From: Bradyrhizobium erythrophlei
Lineage (GTDB): Bacteria; Pseudomonadota; Alphaproteobacteria; Rhizobiales; Xanthobacteraceae
Length of the DNA stretch: 64,000 nt
Assembly (NCBI RefSeq): GCF_900129425.1
Contig: NZ_LT670817.1
Span: 8,708,001-8,772,000, forward strand
Reading direction: 5' to 3'
Part shown: positions 1 to 9,470 of the stretch, piece by piece
Layout of the letters: every line of letters begins with the position of its first letter
Position numbering within the stretch: the stretch's first letter is position 1
Position numbers and translations under genes: made by a program
Notes under the pieces: model-generated
What the model was told of the DNA's origin: nothing
Databases searched by the model: none
What the model saw: only the letters and a program-made list of their open reading frames with translations

Positions 1-908
1 AGCAGTTGCAGATAGGCGGTGCGAATCTCGCGGTTGATCGCCGCCGACACCTTGGCTTCGTCGATGCTGACGATCAGGCGCGATTCCGTGCCGTCGATGC
101 GCGCAAAGCGGACCGCGCGTTTCGATCCGTCCGCGGCGATGAACGAGAGCGATCCTTCCGCCTGCTCCGAGCCGATCGCCTTGTCGGCGATGGCAGACAG
201 CAGCGGCACGGTATCCAGCGCCCGCCCGATCATGCTGGCCTGGTCCGGCGGTGCCGCCAGCACGGTACCTGTACTGTCGACCAGGACGGCCGAAATGCCG
301 GGCCGGCCGCCTAGATTGCTCATGATCTTCGACATCCAGTCGAGATTGACGCCGGCGGCGATGACGGAGTCCACTTCCGCATTGATGGCGGATACCGGAT
401 AGGCCGCCATGACGATCGGCTGATTGTCGGATTTGGCGAGCAAAAAATCGCTGAAAACGAAATTGCCGGCCTTGCGCGCCTGCTGCAGAGAAAGCCGGTC
501 GCTCATATCGACACCGACCAGCGCGTTGCGTGTCGAGCATTGCACGCGTCCATCCTTGCCGATGATCATCAGGCTGCGAATCCACGGCAGGTTGACCGGC
601 AGGCTGGCGCGCAGGATGTCGCAACTGCGACTGACGCCGCCGGCCGAGGCGCGGATATAGGCCGCCGACTTCAAGACCGTTTCCACCGACGAGACCACTT
701 CGCGCTGGGCGTCGGCGGTGTGCTGCGCAAGGGTCGAGAATTCCGCCGAGGCGTGCGCGACCTGCTTGGCGCGGGTGTCCTCGAGCGAGCGGGCGCGTTC
801 CAGCATCAACGGCGCCACCAGGATCAGCGCCAGCAATGCGAGCCGCGCGCGGATTCCGAGAAGCTGCTTGAGTTTGACCCTTTTGCGGTTGAAACTAACG
901 CGTGACAT
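1..908 (-). CDS. Membrane-anchored sensor protein, N-terminal part (cut by window edge)
   Basis: The frame opens at an ATG at 908 and runs leftward off the window, so only about 302 residues are visible. A basic N-terminus is followed by one hydrophobic segment (about residues 22-36, LALLALILVAPLML). After it comes a long extracytoplasmic region that looks like a PDC/Cache ligand-sensing domain, with SLMIIGKDGRVQCSTR and AVLVDSTGTVLAAP beta-hairpin patterns. In Bradyrhizobium-type genomes this layout usually precedes a GGDEF or histidine kinase module, but the output domain lies outside the window and is not known. It is divergent from the yggS-like gene, sharing a 107-bp gap. Confidence 0.72.
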   Translation of the reverse strand, partial: MSRVSFNRKRVKLKQLLGIRARLALLALILVAPLMLERARSLEDTRAKQVAHASAEFSTLAQHTADAQREVVSSVETVLKSAAYIRASAGGVSRSCDILRASLPVNLPWIRSLMIIGKDGRVQCSTRNALVGVDMSDRLSLQQARKAGNFVFSDFLLAKSDNQPIVMAAYPVSAINAEVDSVIAAGVNLDWMSKIMSNLGGRPGISAVLVDSTGTVLAAPPDQASMIGRALDTVPLLSAIADKAIGSEQAEGSLSFIAADGSKRAVRFARIDGTESRLIVSIDEAKVSAAINREIRTAYLQL

Positions 909-1015
909 TCTTAACCCCCGACCCCACATGCAAGGTAGAGGGAATGGTTCAAGAAGCCTTTCCCGAACTAGATAAAATTCGAACAAATCCCGTAAATTTA
1001 CGACCGACGGATGAC

Positions 1016-1705
1016 ATGGCGCCCGAAAACCCCTCGCCGATAACCGCGCATTTACCAAGCGGGCTTGCCACGGTCGAGCAAGACATCGCGCGCGCGTGCA
1101 AGGAAGCGCGCCGTGATCGTACCTCGGTGAGTTTGATCGCGGTGTCGAAGACGTTCGGCGCCGATGCAATCCTGCCGGTGATCGACGCCGGCCAGCGCCT
1201 CTTCGGCGAAAATCGCGTGCAGGAAGCCAAGGCAAAATGGCCAGGGTTAATATCGGCCTACCCCGGCATCGCGTTGCATCTGATCGGGCCGTTGCAATCC
1301 AACAAGGCGAGGGAAGCCGTGGCGCTGTTCGACGCGATCCATTCCGTCGACCGTCCGAGTATTTGCGAGGCGTTAGCCAAGGAAATTGGTTCTCAAAAAC
1401 GTAAGCCGCAATTGTTCGTCCAACTCAATACCGGCGAGGAGCCGCAGAAGGCCGGCGTCGCACCTGGTGACGCCGACGGCTTTATTGCTGCTTGCCGCGA
1501 GAAATATGGCTTGGAAATTTCCGGCCTGATGTGCATTCCGCCACTCAACGATGCGCCGGCGCCGCACTTCGCGCTGACCGCGAAGATTGCCGCGCGCAAC
1601 GGCCTTCCCAATCTGTCGATGGGCATGAGCGCCGACTTCGCCATCGCGATCGCGTTCGGCGCCACCCATGTGCGCGTCGGCTCGGCGATCTTCGGGCACC
1701 GTTAG
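1016..1705 (+). CDS. yggS: YggS family pyridoxal-phosphate homeostasis protein (PLPBP)
   Basis: This is a 229-residue protein of the YggS/PROSC family. It binds pyridoxal 5'-phosphate without known enzymatic activity and buffers the cofactor and amino-acid pools. The PLP lysine is seen in IAVSKTFGAD (K45), followed by FGENRVQEAKAKW and the phosphate-binding C-terminal stretch SMGMSADFAIAI...GATHVRVGSAIFG. The open frame extends upstream to 902, but that extension overlaps the divergent gene's start and has no family similarity. The ATG at 1016 gives the normal family length. Confidence 0.9.
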   Translation: MAPENPSPITAHLPSGLATVEQDIARACKEARRDRTSVSLIAVSKTFGADAILPVIDAGQRLFGENRVQEAKAKWPGLISAYPGIALHLIGPLQSNKAREAVALFDAIHSVDRPSICEALAKEIGSQKRKPQLFVQLNTGEEPQKAGVAPGDADGFIAACREKYGLEISGLMCIPPLNDAPAPHFALTAKIAARNGLPNLSMGMSADFAIAIAFGATHVRVGSAIFGHR

Positions 1706-1771
1706 CAGAAGACGCTCGCCGCGATCCGGAGGATGGGCGCACAGCGCACTTCAGGATGACGGCACTGGTTC

Positions 1772-2341
1772 TCACCCAATCACGATCTTGGTCTCGGGCC
1801 CCAGCCGCGCCAGCAGCCGTAGCATCGCCGATTGCGTCATCGACACGCAGCCGGCGGTCGGCCCGAAATTCTCCCGCGCCAAATGCAGGAATACCGCGCT
1901 GCCTCGGCCGGCGACGCGCGGCGCGCTGTTGTGATCGATCTCGACGATGAAATCGTAGAGGTGGTCGTCGCGCCGGAGCCGGTCGCCGCCCCGCGTCCGA
2001 TCGCGCCGGATCGGCTGGTTGTAGTGGCGGCTTGAGGGATCTTCGCACCAGGCGTCCTCGGGTCCGATGGCGCGAACCGGGAGAAACGTCGGCGGTCTCG
2101 GATGCCGGTCAGCGCGCCACCACAACTGCCGCGGCCGGAATATGCCCTTGGGAGTTCCGCCATCGCCCTCGCGCTTGTTGGCCCGGATACCACCGCGCCC
2201 GAGCGCGACCGGCACGGTCTGTCCGCCCGCGGTCAGCCAGCCCCGGCACGGGTCGCCGGCGGCGGCGCGAATCGATATCGCCGACAGCGGCCGATCCCGC
2301 TGATTTGTTCGGTAAGTATTTGAAATATCACAACTTCCCAT
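1772..2341 (-). CDS. L,D-transpeptidase (YkuD-domain) family protein
   Basis: This 189-residue protein carries the C-terminal YkuD signature. H153 (FLHLARENFGP) is followed by the nucleophile C165 in PTAGCVSM. Such enzymes form 3-3 cross-links in peptidoglycan or attach proteins to it. This one has no clear signal peptide, because the first 20 residues are polar, so either the start lies further in or export is not by a standard signal. It is convergent with yggS and stands alone. A second, secreted L,D-transpeptidase is encoded at 45329-45841. Confidence 0.75.
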   Translation of the reverse strand: MGSCDISNTYRTNQRDRPLSAISIRAAAGDPCRGWLTAGGQTVPVALGRGGIRANKREGDGGTPKGIFRPRQLWWRADRHPRPPTFLPVRAIGPEDAWCEDPSSRHYNQPIRRDRTRGGDRLRRDDHLYDFIVEIDHNSAPRVAGRGSAVFLHLARENFGPTAGCVSMTQSAMLRLLARLGPETKIVIG

Positions 2342-2578
2342 GCCCGGCGCCGGCCCCGATCGCTCTTTTGACGTAAATGTTCTATTTCACGTCCATTACA
2401 GGACATTCATCCAAATGACCGCGAATTCCGGAGTAGACTGCGTTTCGGCTTGTGAATCTGTAACAGTTCCCTACCTCAACACGAATAAGACCTGACGAAT
2501 GCTGAATTCACCAACCAAGACTCGGCTGAAGGCGCTTCAGCTTGCACCCGCCGCGCGCGCCCCAAGAGGATTGTACCG

Positions 2579-3265
2579 ATGGCCAATGCCCGCAAGATCC
2601 TGATCGTGGATGACGATACCGATCTGCGCGATACGCTGGTGGAGCAATTGTCGCTGCACGACGAGTTCGAAGCCTCAGCCGTCGATACCGGCGCCAAGGG
2701 CGCCAGCGCGGCCAAAACCAACGCTCCCGATCTGGTGCTGATGGACGTAGGCCTGCCGGACACCGACGGCCGCGAGGTCGTGCGCAGCCTGCGCAAGGGC
2801 GGCTTCAAGGCTCCCATTATCATGCTGACCGGGCACGATACCGATTCGGACACCATCCTGGGGCTGGAATCCGGCGCCAATGACTACGTGGCAAAACCAT
2901 TCCGCTTCGCGGTGCTGCTGGCCCGTATCCGGGCGCAGTTGCGCCAGCACGAAGCCAGCGAAGACGCGGTGTTTTCGGTCGGTCCCTATAGTTTCCGGCC
3001 CGGCTCCAAGATGCTGACCGGCGCCAACGCCCGGAAAGTGCGGCTGACCGAAAAGGAAACCGCGATCCTGCGATTTCTTTATCGGGCCGGCCAGCTGCCG
3101 GTGTCGCGCGAGACGCTGCTGCAGGAGGTCTGGGGCTACAATTCGGGCGTCACCACCCACACCCTGGAAACCCACATTTACCGGCTGCGTCAGAAGATCG
3201 AGAAGGATGCGGCCAATCCCGAGATACTGGTGACGGAAGCGGGTGGCTACAAACTGGTGCCGTGA
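2579..3265 (+). CDS. OmpR/PhoB-type response regulator
   Basis: This 228-residue two-component regulator has an N-terminal receiver with acidic residues VDDD (10-13), phospho-acceptor D56 in VLMDVGLP, and the conserved lysine in VAKPF. The C-terminal winged helix (about 130-228) includes the recognition region TTHTLETHIYRLRQKIE. No histidine kinase is adjacent, so its partner is encoded elsewhere. A cyclic-nucleotide-binding protein follows 63 bp downstream on the same strand and may be cotranscribed. The 237 bp upstream are comparatively AT-rich and probably hold the promoter. Confidence 0.9.
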   Translation: MANARKILIVDDDTDLRDTLVEQLSLHDEFEASAVDTGAKGASAAKTNAPDLVLMDVGLPDTDGREVVRSLRKGGFKAPIIMLTGHDTDSDTILGLESGANDYVAKPFRFAVLLARIRAQLRQHEASEDAVFSVGPYSFRPGSKMLTGANARKVRLTEKETAILRFLYRAGQLPVSRETLLQEVWGYNSGVTTHTLETHIYRLRQKIEKDAANPEILVTEAGGYKLVP

Positions 3266-3328
3266 TACGATTCGGGCAACGATTCGTATTGATTGGCCTA
3301 ACCAGCGCGTCGCGATCACCGGTCCTGC

Positions 3329-3772
3329 ATGTCGATCGAAGATGATGTTGCCCTGCTCGAGCGCGTCCCGACACTACGCCTGTTGGGAACGACCGCTTTG
3401 CGCATGCTGGCGATCGGCTCCGAGCAGCGCGATGTCGCGCGCGGCGATCCGCTGTTCAATGCCGGCGACGATGCCGATGCCGGGTTTATCGTTCAGCGCG
3501 GCGCGTTCCGGATCGAGGATGGCGGCGGCGCCGAAATGGTAGCAGGCCCGGGCGCGTTGATCGGCGAACTGGCGCTGATCGTCCCGATGCAGCGGCCGTC
3601 CACCGCGCTCGCGCTGGAGCATTCCTCGGTGATCCGGGTCGCACGCAGCCTGTTTCAGCGCGTGCTGGAAAGCGATCCCGCCGCGGCGCGCCGGCTGCGC
3701 GACGAATTCGCCAACCGCACCAGCCAGATCGCCAGCGATATCCTGATGGCGGGCGCGAAGCTGAGTGTCTGA
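3329..3772 (+). CDS. Cyclic-nucleotide-binding domain protein without DNA-binding domain
   Basis: This 147-residue protein consists almost entirely of a CRP-type beta-roll. FNAGDDADAGFIVQRGAFRI and GALIGELALI match the phosphate-binding cassette region, and PSTALALE replaces the classic RxA motif. There is no helix-turn-helix or catalytic domain, so it is probably a small sensor or regulatory subunit. The ligand cannot be inferred. It follows the response regulator gene by 63 bp, which suggests a shared signalling role. Confidence 0.75.
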   Translation: MSIEDDVALLERVPTLRLLGTTALRMLAIGSEQRDVARGDPLFNAGDDADAGFIVQRGAFRIEDGGGAEMVAGPGALIGELALIVPMQRPSTALALEHSSVIRVARSLFQRVLESDPAAARRLRDEFANRTSQIASDILMAGAKLSV

Positions 3773-3785
3773 GCGCCAGGAATCC

Positions 3786-3878
3786 GTCATTCCGGGGCGC
3801 GTCAGCGCGAACCCGAAATCTCGTGCCGACAATTTCCGGATTCCGGGTTCGCTCGCTTCACGAGCGCCCCGGAATGAC
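3786..3878. repeat. Dispersed palindromic repeat, family A copy 1
   Basis: The element starts GTCATTCCGGGGCGC and ends GCGCCCCGGAATGAC, so its ends are inverted copies of each other. It lies between convergent genes. Other copies in this window are near 14767, 18720, 33664, 39557, 45214 and 62276. Confidence 0.85.
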
Positions 3879-3891
3879 AAAATAAGACAAT

Positions 3892-4707
3892 TCATACCTC
3901 CAGCGTCACCGTGACCGGAACGTGGTCGGACGGCCGCTCCCAGCCGCGCGCGTCCCGCGCGATCCGGAAATCGCTGACGCTTTCCTTGAGCGCGCGCGAT
4001 ACCCAGATGTGATCGAGCCTTCGGCCGCGGTCGGCCAGCGTCCAGTCGGCGGCGCGGTAGCTCCACCACGTATAGACTTTTTCCGACAGCGGAATGCGTT
4101 CGCGCGCAACGTCAATCCATTCGCCGTGCGCCTGCGCCGCCAAAAGCTTCTCGCATTCGATCGGGGTGTGCGACACGACTTTCAATAGCTGCTTGTGCGA
4201 CCACACGTCGTTCTCATGCGGCGCCACATTGAGGTCGCCGACCAGGACATGCCTGTCGTCGCCGCGCGGATGCAACGGCTCGCACGCTTTCATCTCGTCG
4301 AGAAATCGAAGTTTGTGCTCGAATTTCGGATTGAGCACGGGATCCGGAATGTCGCCGCCGGCCGGAACGTAGAAATTGTGCAGCACCAGCGGTTTTGACA
4401 GCTGCGCCTTCTCGCCGAACGCAACCGAGATGTGCCGCGAATCGATCTTGTCGCAGAAGGTGCGGATATCCGTGGTCTCGAACGGCAGTTTCGAGACCAC
4501 CGCGACACCGTGATAGCCCTTCTGCCCGTTCAGCGCGACGTGCTCATAGCCGAGGCGCCGAAAACGCTTCAGCGGAAAGGCGTCATCGACGCATTTGGTT
4601 TCCTGCAGGCACAGTACGTCCGGCCTCACCGCCTTGAGGAATTTAGCGACGAGATCGATGCGCAGGCGCACCGAATTGATGTTCCAGGTTGTCAGGGAGA
4701 AGCGCAT
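3892..4707 (-). CDS. xth: Exodeoxyribonuclease III
   Basis: This 271-residue enzyme of the AP endonuclease / exonuclease III family repairs abasic sites and trims 3' ends in the cytoplasm. The metal-binding glutamate sits in VLCLQETKC, the catalytic Asp/Asn in LVGDLNVAPHENDVW, and the C-terminal Asp-His pair in RPSDHVPVTV. It starts at MRFSLTTWNINSVRLR, the usual family N-terminus. It lies downstream of lolA on the same strand with about 145 bp between them. That gap contains a family-B hairpin, so cotranscription is uncertain. Confidence 0.95.
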   Translation of the reverse strand: MRFSLTTWNINSVRLRIDLVAKFLKAVRPDVLCLQETKCVDDAFPLKRFRRLGYEHVALNGQKGYHGVAVVSKLPFETTDIRTFCDKIDSRHISVAFGEKAQLSKPLVLHNFYVPAGGDIPDPVLNPKFEHKLRFLDEMKACEPLHPRGDDRHVLVGDLNVAPHENDVWSHKQLLKVVSHTPIECEKLLAAQAHGEWIDVARERIPLSEKVYTWWSYRAADWTLADRGRRLDHIWVSRALKESVSDFRIARDARGWERPSDHVPVTVTLEV

Positions 4708-4799
4708 GGGCAGGATCTATCAGGACAGGCGCAGAAAGACACGCCTCATCCCGAGCGGGGCCACTTGGCTGCGTCACGATGGATGAGTTGATTGTGCGG

Positions 4800-4842
4800 C
4801 CATCCTTCGGGACGCGCGCGAACAGTGCGCGCGCTCAGGGTA
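4800..4842. repeat. Dispersed hairpin repeat, family B copy 1
   Basis: The sequence CATCCTTCGGGACGCGCGCG...CGCGCGCTCAGG resembles the family seen again near 16202, 16269, 29468, 29526, 31363 and 31420. It lies between lolA and xth and could work as a transcript-end hairpin. Confidence 0.6.
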
Positions 4843-4852
4843 AAGCGAGGGG

Positions 4853-5662
4853 CTAGCCCGGCGAGGTCGGATAATTGGTGAAATCGATCTTGAACAGGCT
4901 GGGATCGACTTTCTTGGTGGAATCCAGGTTGTAGACGGCCACCGTGGTGTCATAGCCCTGCGGATCGGTCACGGTCCACTGCTTGAGCTGGCCGTCCTTG
5001 GCGCCGACCATCAGCATCAGCCGGCTGGTGCCGATCAGCGCGTGCTTTTCCTCGATGGTGACGCTGATGAACATGTTGTCCGCGGTCACGGCGACGACAT
5101 TGGTGTCCTTCAGGAGATCGATGCGGTCCGACAGCAGATAGCGCAGCGGCGTCTGCGACAGCGGATAGATGTCCTGGGTCGCAAGCTTGCGGTCGCGCAC
5201 CGCCACCGACGATCCGTCGGCGATGATGTCGATCGGGCTCGGCGCGTCATATTCGAACCGGACCTTGCCGGGCTTTTGGATATAAAAGTCACCCTGGGTT
5301 TTGCTTCCGTCAGGCCCGACCTGGACGAAATTCCCGACCAGGGTCTGCAGCGACGACAGATAAGCACTCACCCTGGCGGCCTGCGCCTTTTGATTCGCAT
5401 CGAAGGTCGCAAAGATATTGGCAGGCAGATTGCGGCGCGGATCGGGAATCACCGGGTTGGGCGGCACCGTCGAGGTGGTCCCGGTTGTCATCGGACCCCT
5501 CTGCGCATCCGAGGCACTCATCTGCACGTCGCGGGCTTTTGGCGCAGGCTTTGGAATCGGCACCGTCTGCGCGGCGGAGGGTACCACCATGCCTGATACG
5601 GATGCCGCAACCAGCAACGCCAAGGCAGCGCGCAAGCCGGGACGGGCGAATTGTTCGAGCAT
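4853..5662 (-). CDS. lolA: Outer-membrane lipoprotein carrier protein LolA
   Basis: This is a periplasmic chaperone that carries lipoproteins from the LolCDE transporter to the outer membrane. The ATG at 5662 gives 269 residues. A basic start and hydrophobic signal segment (LRAALALLVAASVSGMVV) are followed by a proline-rich linker and the LolA beta-sandwich (TLVGNFVQVGPDGSKTQGDF, KPGKVRFEYDAPSP, PLRYLLSDRIDLL). The long linker of about 60 residues is typical of rhizobial LolA. A TTG 24 bases further upstream is also open but less likely. It lies 139 bp downstream of ftsK on the same strand. Confidence 0.9.
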   Translation of the reverse strand: MLEQFARPGLRAALALLVAASVSGMVVPSAAQTVPIPKPAPKARDVQMSASDAQRGPMTTGTTSTVPPNPVIPDPRRNLPANIFATFDANQKAQAARVSAYLSSLQTLVGNFVQVGPDGSKTQGDFYIQKPGKVRFEYDAPSPIDIIADGSSVAVRDRKLATQDIYPLSQTPLRYLLSDRIDLLKDTNVVAVTADNMFISVTIEEKHALIGTSRLMLMVGAKDGQLKQWTVTDPQGYDTTVAVYNLDSTKKVDPSLFKIDFTNYPTSPG

Positions 5663-5801
5663 TCGAAGTTTCGGATTTATAATCAACGCGTCGTCCTGTC
5701 CGGGCTTTTGGGCATTTTATCGTGGTTCGGCAAAAGCAGGTATCGTTTTTCCATGAAAATGTGACGCCAATTCCGCCAGCGCTGTCTGATCGACGATACT
5801 C

Positions 5802-8243
5802 TCAAAAGCCGCTTTCTTCTTCTTCGACCAGAATTTCGCGCTTTCCGGCATGATTGGCCTGTCCGACGATGCCCTCGAGTTCCATTCGCTCCATCAGCGA
5901 CGCGGCGCGGTTATATCCGATCTGCAGCCGGCGCTGAATGTAGCTGGTGGAAGCCTTGCGGTCGCGCTTGACGATCGCCACCGCCTGCGAGAACAGGTCG
6001 CCGCCGCCATCGCCGCCCATACCGGTGGCATCGAACACCGCGCCGTCTTCATCGGTCGGCTCTTCCGCGGTGACAGCTTCGAGGTATTCGGGCTGGCCCT
6101 GCGTCTTGAGATGGCGGACGACCTTCTCGACCTCTTCGTCCGAGACGAAGGGCCCGTGCACGCGGCTGATGCGTCCGCCGCCGGCCATATAGAGCATGTC
6201 GCCCTGTCCGAGCAGCTGCTCGGCACCCATCTCGCCCAAAATGGTGCGGCTGTCGATTTTCGAAGTGACCTGAAACGAGATACGGGTCGGGAAGTTCGCC
6301 TTGATGGTGCCGGTGATGACGTCTACCGACGGCCGCTGGGTGGCGAGGATCACATGCAGCCCGGCGGCGCGCGCCATCTGCGCCAGCCGCTGCACCGCGC
6401 CCTCGATATCCTTGCCGGCGACCATCATGAGGTCGGCCATTTCGTCGACGATGATGACGATGTAGGGCAGCGGGTCGAGATCAAGCTTCTCGTCCTCATA
6501 GACCGCCTTGCCGGTTTCCTTGTCGAAGCCGGTATGTACCGTGCGCGTCAGCTCCTCGCCCTTGTTTTTCGCTTCCAAAAGACGCTGATTGTAGCCGTCG
6601 ATGTTGCGCACGCCGAGCTTGGACATTTTCTTGTAGCGCTCTTCCATCTCGCGCACCGCCCACTTCAGCGCGACCACGGCCTTTTTCGGATCGGTCACGA
6701 CCGGCGTCAGCAGATGCGGAATGCCGTCATAGACCGACAGTTCGAGCATTTTCGGATCGACCATGATCAGGCGGCACTGATCGGGACGCAGCCGGTAGAC
6801 CAGGCTGAGGATCATGGTGTTGATGGCGACCGATTTGCCCGAGCCGGTGGTGCCGGCGATCAACAGATGCGGCATCCGCGCGAGATCGACGATGATGGAT
6901 TCGCCGCCGATATTCTTGCCGAGACAAAGCGGAAGCTTGGCGACCGACTCGTTGCCGTCCTTTACCGAAAGCAGCTCGCGCAGATAGACCTTTTCGCGAT
7001 GCGCGTTCGGCAACTCGATGCCGATGGCGTTGCGGCCGGGAACGACCGCGACGCGCGCCGACAGCGCGCTCATCGAACGCGCGATGTCGTCGGCCAGCCC
7101 AATGACGCGCGACGATTTGATGCCGGGCGCGGGCTCGAGCTCGTACAACGTCACCACCGGCCCAGGATGGGCCTTGACGATTTCGCCGCGGACGCCGAAA
7201 TCGCCGAGCACGCCTTCCAGCGCGCGCGAGTTGGAATCCAGTTCCGACTTGTTAAGCGGCTGGCGGTCCGAAGCCTTGGGGGCGGTCAGCACCGAGACCG
7301 AAGGCAGTTCGAATTTGTCCGATGACTTGCGTGCGGGCGCGCGCGGTGCGGCCTTCTTGCGCGGGGCGCGTGCGGCCGGAACTTCCTCGTCGTCGTCTTC
7401 GTCCTCGAAATCTTCCTCGGCCTGTGGTGCCAGCGCCGGAGCCACGCGGTCGCCAAGATTCGGCTCCTGACGCTCGAACGAGGAGGCCCGTGGCGGCGGC
7501 GCACTTGCGACCAGCCAGCGATAGGCCAGAACCAGCAGCCGCGACAACCGCGCCTTGGCGCTCATCGCGGCGTGAAACGCCCATCCGAGCGAGACCGAAC
7601 TGCGGTCATCTTCTTCGACGAAGACGGCGTCGTCATCCTCGATCGCCGTCAATTCATCGTCCTGAGGGCGCGACCCCAGGCCGGCGGTGATCAGGAACGT
7701 CGCGGCCATGACGGCGAACAGGATCAATCCAAGGACGAGGCGATAGAAGAAACCGGGGGGGCCGAACGCGACGGCCGGTGCACGCACCAGCGCGTCGCCG
7801 ACCACGCCGCCGAGCCCGGTCGGCAGCGGCCATGCGCCGCCATGCGGCCAGCAGCTGGCAAAGCCCGCCGCCGTCACCGTGCACAGTATCCAGCAGCCGA
7901 TTCGCAGCGCTTCGCGGTCGAAGGTGCGGTGGGTCAGCATGCGCCAGCCCCACACCGCCACCGGCAGAATCAGCATGATCGCGCCGAGGCCGAGAATCTG
8001 CATCAGGAGATCGGCGCCGATCGCCCCGGGATAGCCGACGATGTTGCGGATTGCGCGCGCCGTCGCGTGGCTGAAGCTCGGATCCTGCACCGACCACGTC
8101 ATCAGCGCCGCCGCCGCCACGCCGGACATCGCGATCAGGCTCAATCCCGCGAGTTCGCGCAGCCGCCGCGCCAGTGCCTCGCGGATCGACGCCGGCAATT
8201 GGCCGACCAGGGGAATGACACGTTCGATCGCTGGCATGCTCAT
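5802..8243 (-). CDS. ftsK: DNA translocase FtsK
   Basis: This 813-residue septal DNA pump segregates chromosome termini at division. The N-terminal quarter holds several membrane segments (LSLIAMSGVAAAALMTW, LMQILGLGAIMLILPVAVWG, LVLGLILFAVMAATFLITAG). An acidic and Ala/Pro-rich linker follows, then the RecA-like motor with Walker A GTTGSGKS (about residue 460) and Walker B IVIIVDEMADLM (about 595). The C-terminal gamma winged helix (STSYIQRRLQIGYNRAASLM) reads KOPS-type sites. The protein is compact compared with E. coli FtsK. The aminotransferase gene ends 12 bp upstream of its start. Confidence 0.97.
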   Translation of the reverse strand: MSMPAIERVIPLVGQLPASIREALARRLRELAGLSLIAMSGVAAAALMTWSVQDPSFSHATARAIRNIVGYPGAIGADLLMQILGLGAIMLILPVAVWGWRMLTHRTFDREALRIGCWILCTVTAAGFASCWPHGGAWPLPTGLGGVVGDALVRAPAVAFGPPGFFYRLVLGLILFAVMAATFLITAGLGSRPQDDELTAIEDDDAVFVEEDDRSSVSLGWAFHAAMSAKARLSRLLVLAYRWLVASAPPPRASSFERQEPNLGDRVAPALAPQAEEDFEDEDDDEEVPAARAPRKKAAPRAPARKSSDKFELPSVSVLTAPKASDRQPLNKSELDSNSRALEGVLGDFGVRGEIVKAHPGPVVTLYELEPAPGIKSSRVIGLADDIARSMSALSARVAVVPGRNAIGIELPNAHREKVYLRELLSVKDGNESVAKLPLCLGKNIGGESIIVDLARMPHLLIAGTTGSGKSVAINTMILSLVYRLRPDQCRLIMVDPKMLELSVYDGIPHLLTPVVTDPKKAVVALKWAVREMEERYKKMSKLGVRNIDGYNQRLLEAKNKGEELTRTVHTGFDKETGKAVYEDEKLDLDPLPYIVIIVDEMADLMMVAGKDIEGAVQRLAQMARAAGLHVILATQRPSVDVITGTIKANFPTRISFQVTSKIDSRTILGEMGAEQLLGQGDMLYMAGGGRISRVHGPFVSDEEVEKVVRHLKTQGQPEYLEAVTAEEPTDEDGAVFDATGMGGDGGGDLFSQAVAIVKRDRKASTSYIQRRLQIGYNRAASLMERMELEGIVGQANHAGKREILVEEEESGF

Positions 8244-8255
8244 GGGGCCCTGCGA

Positions 8256-9470
8256 CTAATCCAGAATTTCGACCAGCCGGTGCAAAGCCTCGGCTGTTGT
8301 TTCACTGTCCTGCACCAGCGCCAGACGAATGTAGCCGGCGCCGGGATTGCTGCCGTCGGGTTGCTGCCGCGCCAGGTAGCTCCCGGGCACCACGCGCACG
8401 CCGCCGTCCTTGTAGAGTTTTATCGTCGCCGCTTCATCGCCGCCGCGCGCCGACACGTCGAGCCAGACGCAGAAGCCGCCGGCCGGCCGGTGATAGCCAT
8501 AGCGGTTGCCGAGGATCTGATCGGCGAGATCGAATTTGATGCGGTAAAGCCGTCTGTTCTCCTCGACATGCGCCTCGTCGCTATAGGCCGCGATCGCGAC
8601 ATGCTGCAGCGGCACCGGCACCTGGGGCGCGGCGACGTTGCGCAACTCGTGAAACATGCCGAGAAATTTCCTGTCGCCGGCGGCGAAGCCGACACGCATG
8701 CCCGGCAGGTTCGAGCGCTTCGACAGCGACTGAAACGCAACCACATTGGAAAAATCGGGACCGGCGCATTCCAGCATGCTGCCGGGCGCTTCTTTCGTAT
8801 AGATCTCCGAATAGCATTCGTCGCTCAGAACCATGAAGCCGAAACGGTCGGCCAATTGCTTCAGGCGGCCGAAATATTTCTTCGAGGCTACCGCGCCTTG
8901 CGGATTCGCCGGCGAGGCGATGTAGATCGCGACCGTTCGCGCCAGCGTGGCATCGTCGAGCGCGTCGAGGTCGGGCAGGAATCCGTTGCCGAGCGTGGTC
9001 GGCAGATAGATCTGCTCGCAGCCCGCCGCGCGCGCCCCGGCGCCATAGGCGGGATAAAACGGATTGGGCATCAGGATTGCGGGCTTGCCCTTGCGCTCGC
9101 CGACATAGCGGGCGGCGGTCAGGGCGGCGAAGAACAGCCCCTCGCGGCTCCCGTTCAGCACCAGAAGCTCGGTCTCGGGGTCGATCCCGCGGGGCAGCTC
9201 GAACCGGGTCGACAGCCAGTTGGCGGCGGCCCGCCGGAACGGCTCGGTGCCCTTGGCGATCGGATAGCGGCCGAAATCGGCGATATGCTTTGCCAGCACC
9301 GGGCCGACGAAGGCGGGAACCGGGTGCTGCGGTTCCCCCAATGACAGCGCAATCAATGGCTTACCCGGCTGATAGGGGGCCAGTAATTCGGTCAGCCGCG
9401 CGAAGGGCGAGCGTTCGCTTTCCGGACTTCCGGCGCCCTGCGGCGCCCGGGATGAAGCGGTCATTGCCAT
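8256..9470 (-). CDS. Class I/II aminotransferase, probable succinyldiaminopimelate transaminase
   Basis: This 404-residue PLP enzyme of fold type I has the substrate-entry motif ALSLGEPQHPVP, cofactor contacts NGSREGLFFA and SPANPQGAVA, and the Schiff-base lysine in QSLSKRSNLPGMRVGF. The C-terminal arginine region is GYIRLALV. In proteobacteria this family member is usually assigned to N-succinyl-LL-diaminopimelate transamination in lysine and peptidoglycan synthesis (DapC-like). The substrate cannot be proven from sequence. It is the first gene of a tight leftward run into ftsK and lolA, which fits a cell-wall role. Confidence 0.85.
   Translation of the reverse strand: MAMTASSRAPQGAGSPESERSPFARLTELLAPYQPGKPLIALSLGEPQHPVPAFVGPVLAKHIADFGRYPIAKGTEPFRRAAANWLSTRFELPRGIDPETELLVLNGSREGLFFAALTAARYVGERKGKPAILMPNPFYPAYGAGARAAGCEQIYLPTTLGNGFLPDLDALDDATLARTVAIYIASPANPQGAVASKKYFGRLKQLADRFGFMVLSDECYSEIYTKEAPGSMLECAGPDFSNVVAFQSLSKRSNLPGMRVGFAAGDRKFLGMFHELRNVAAPQVPVPLQHVAIAAYSDEAHVEENRRLYRIKFDLADQILGNRYGYHRPAGGFCVWLDVSARGGDEAATIKLYKDGGVRVVPGSYLARQQPDGSNPGAGYIRLALVQDSETTAEALHRLVEILD

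Noticed and set aside
5850..7325. 491-codon plus-strand frame inside ftsK
   Set aside because: It is opposite a clear FtsK motor domain and rich in His, Asp and Arg as expected for antisense of high-GC coding DNA.
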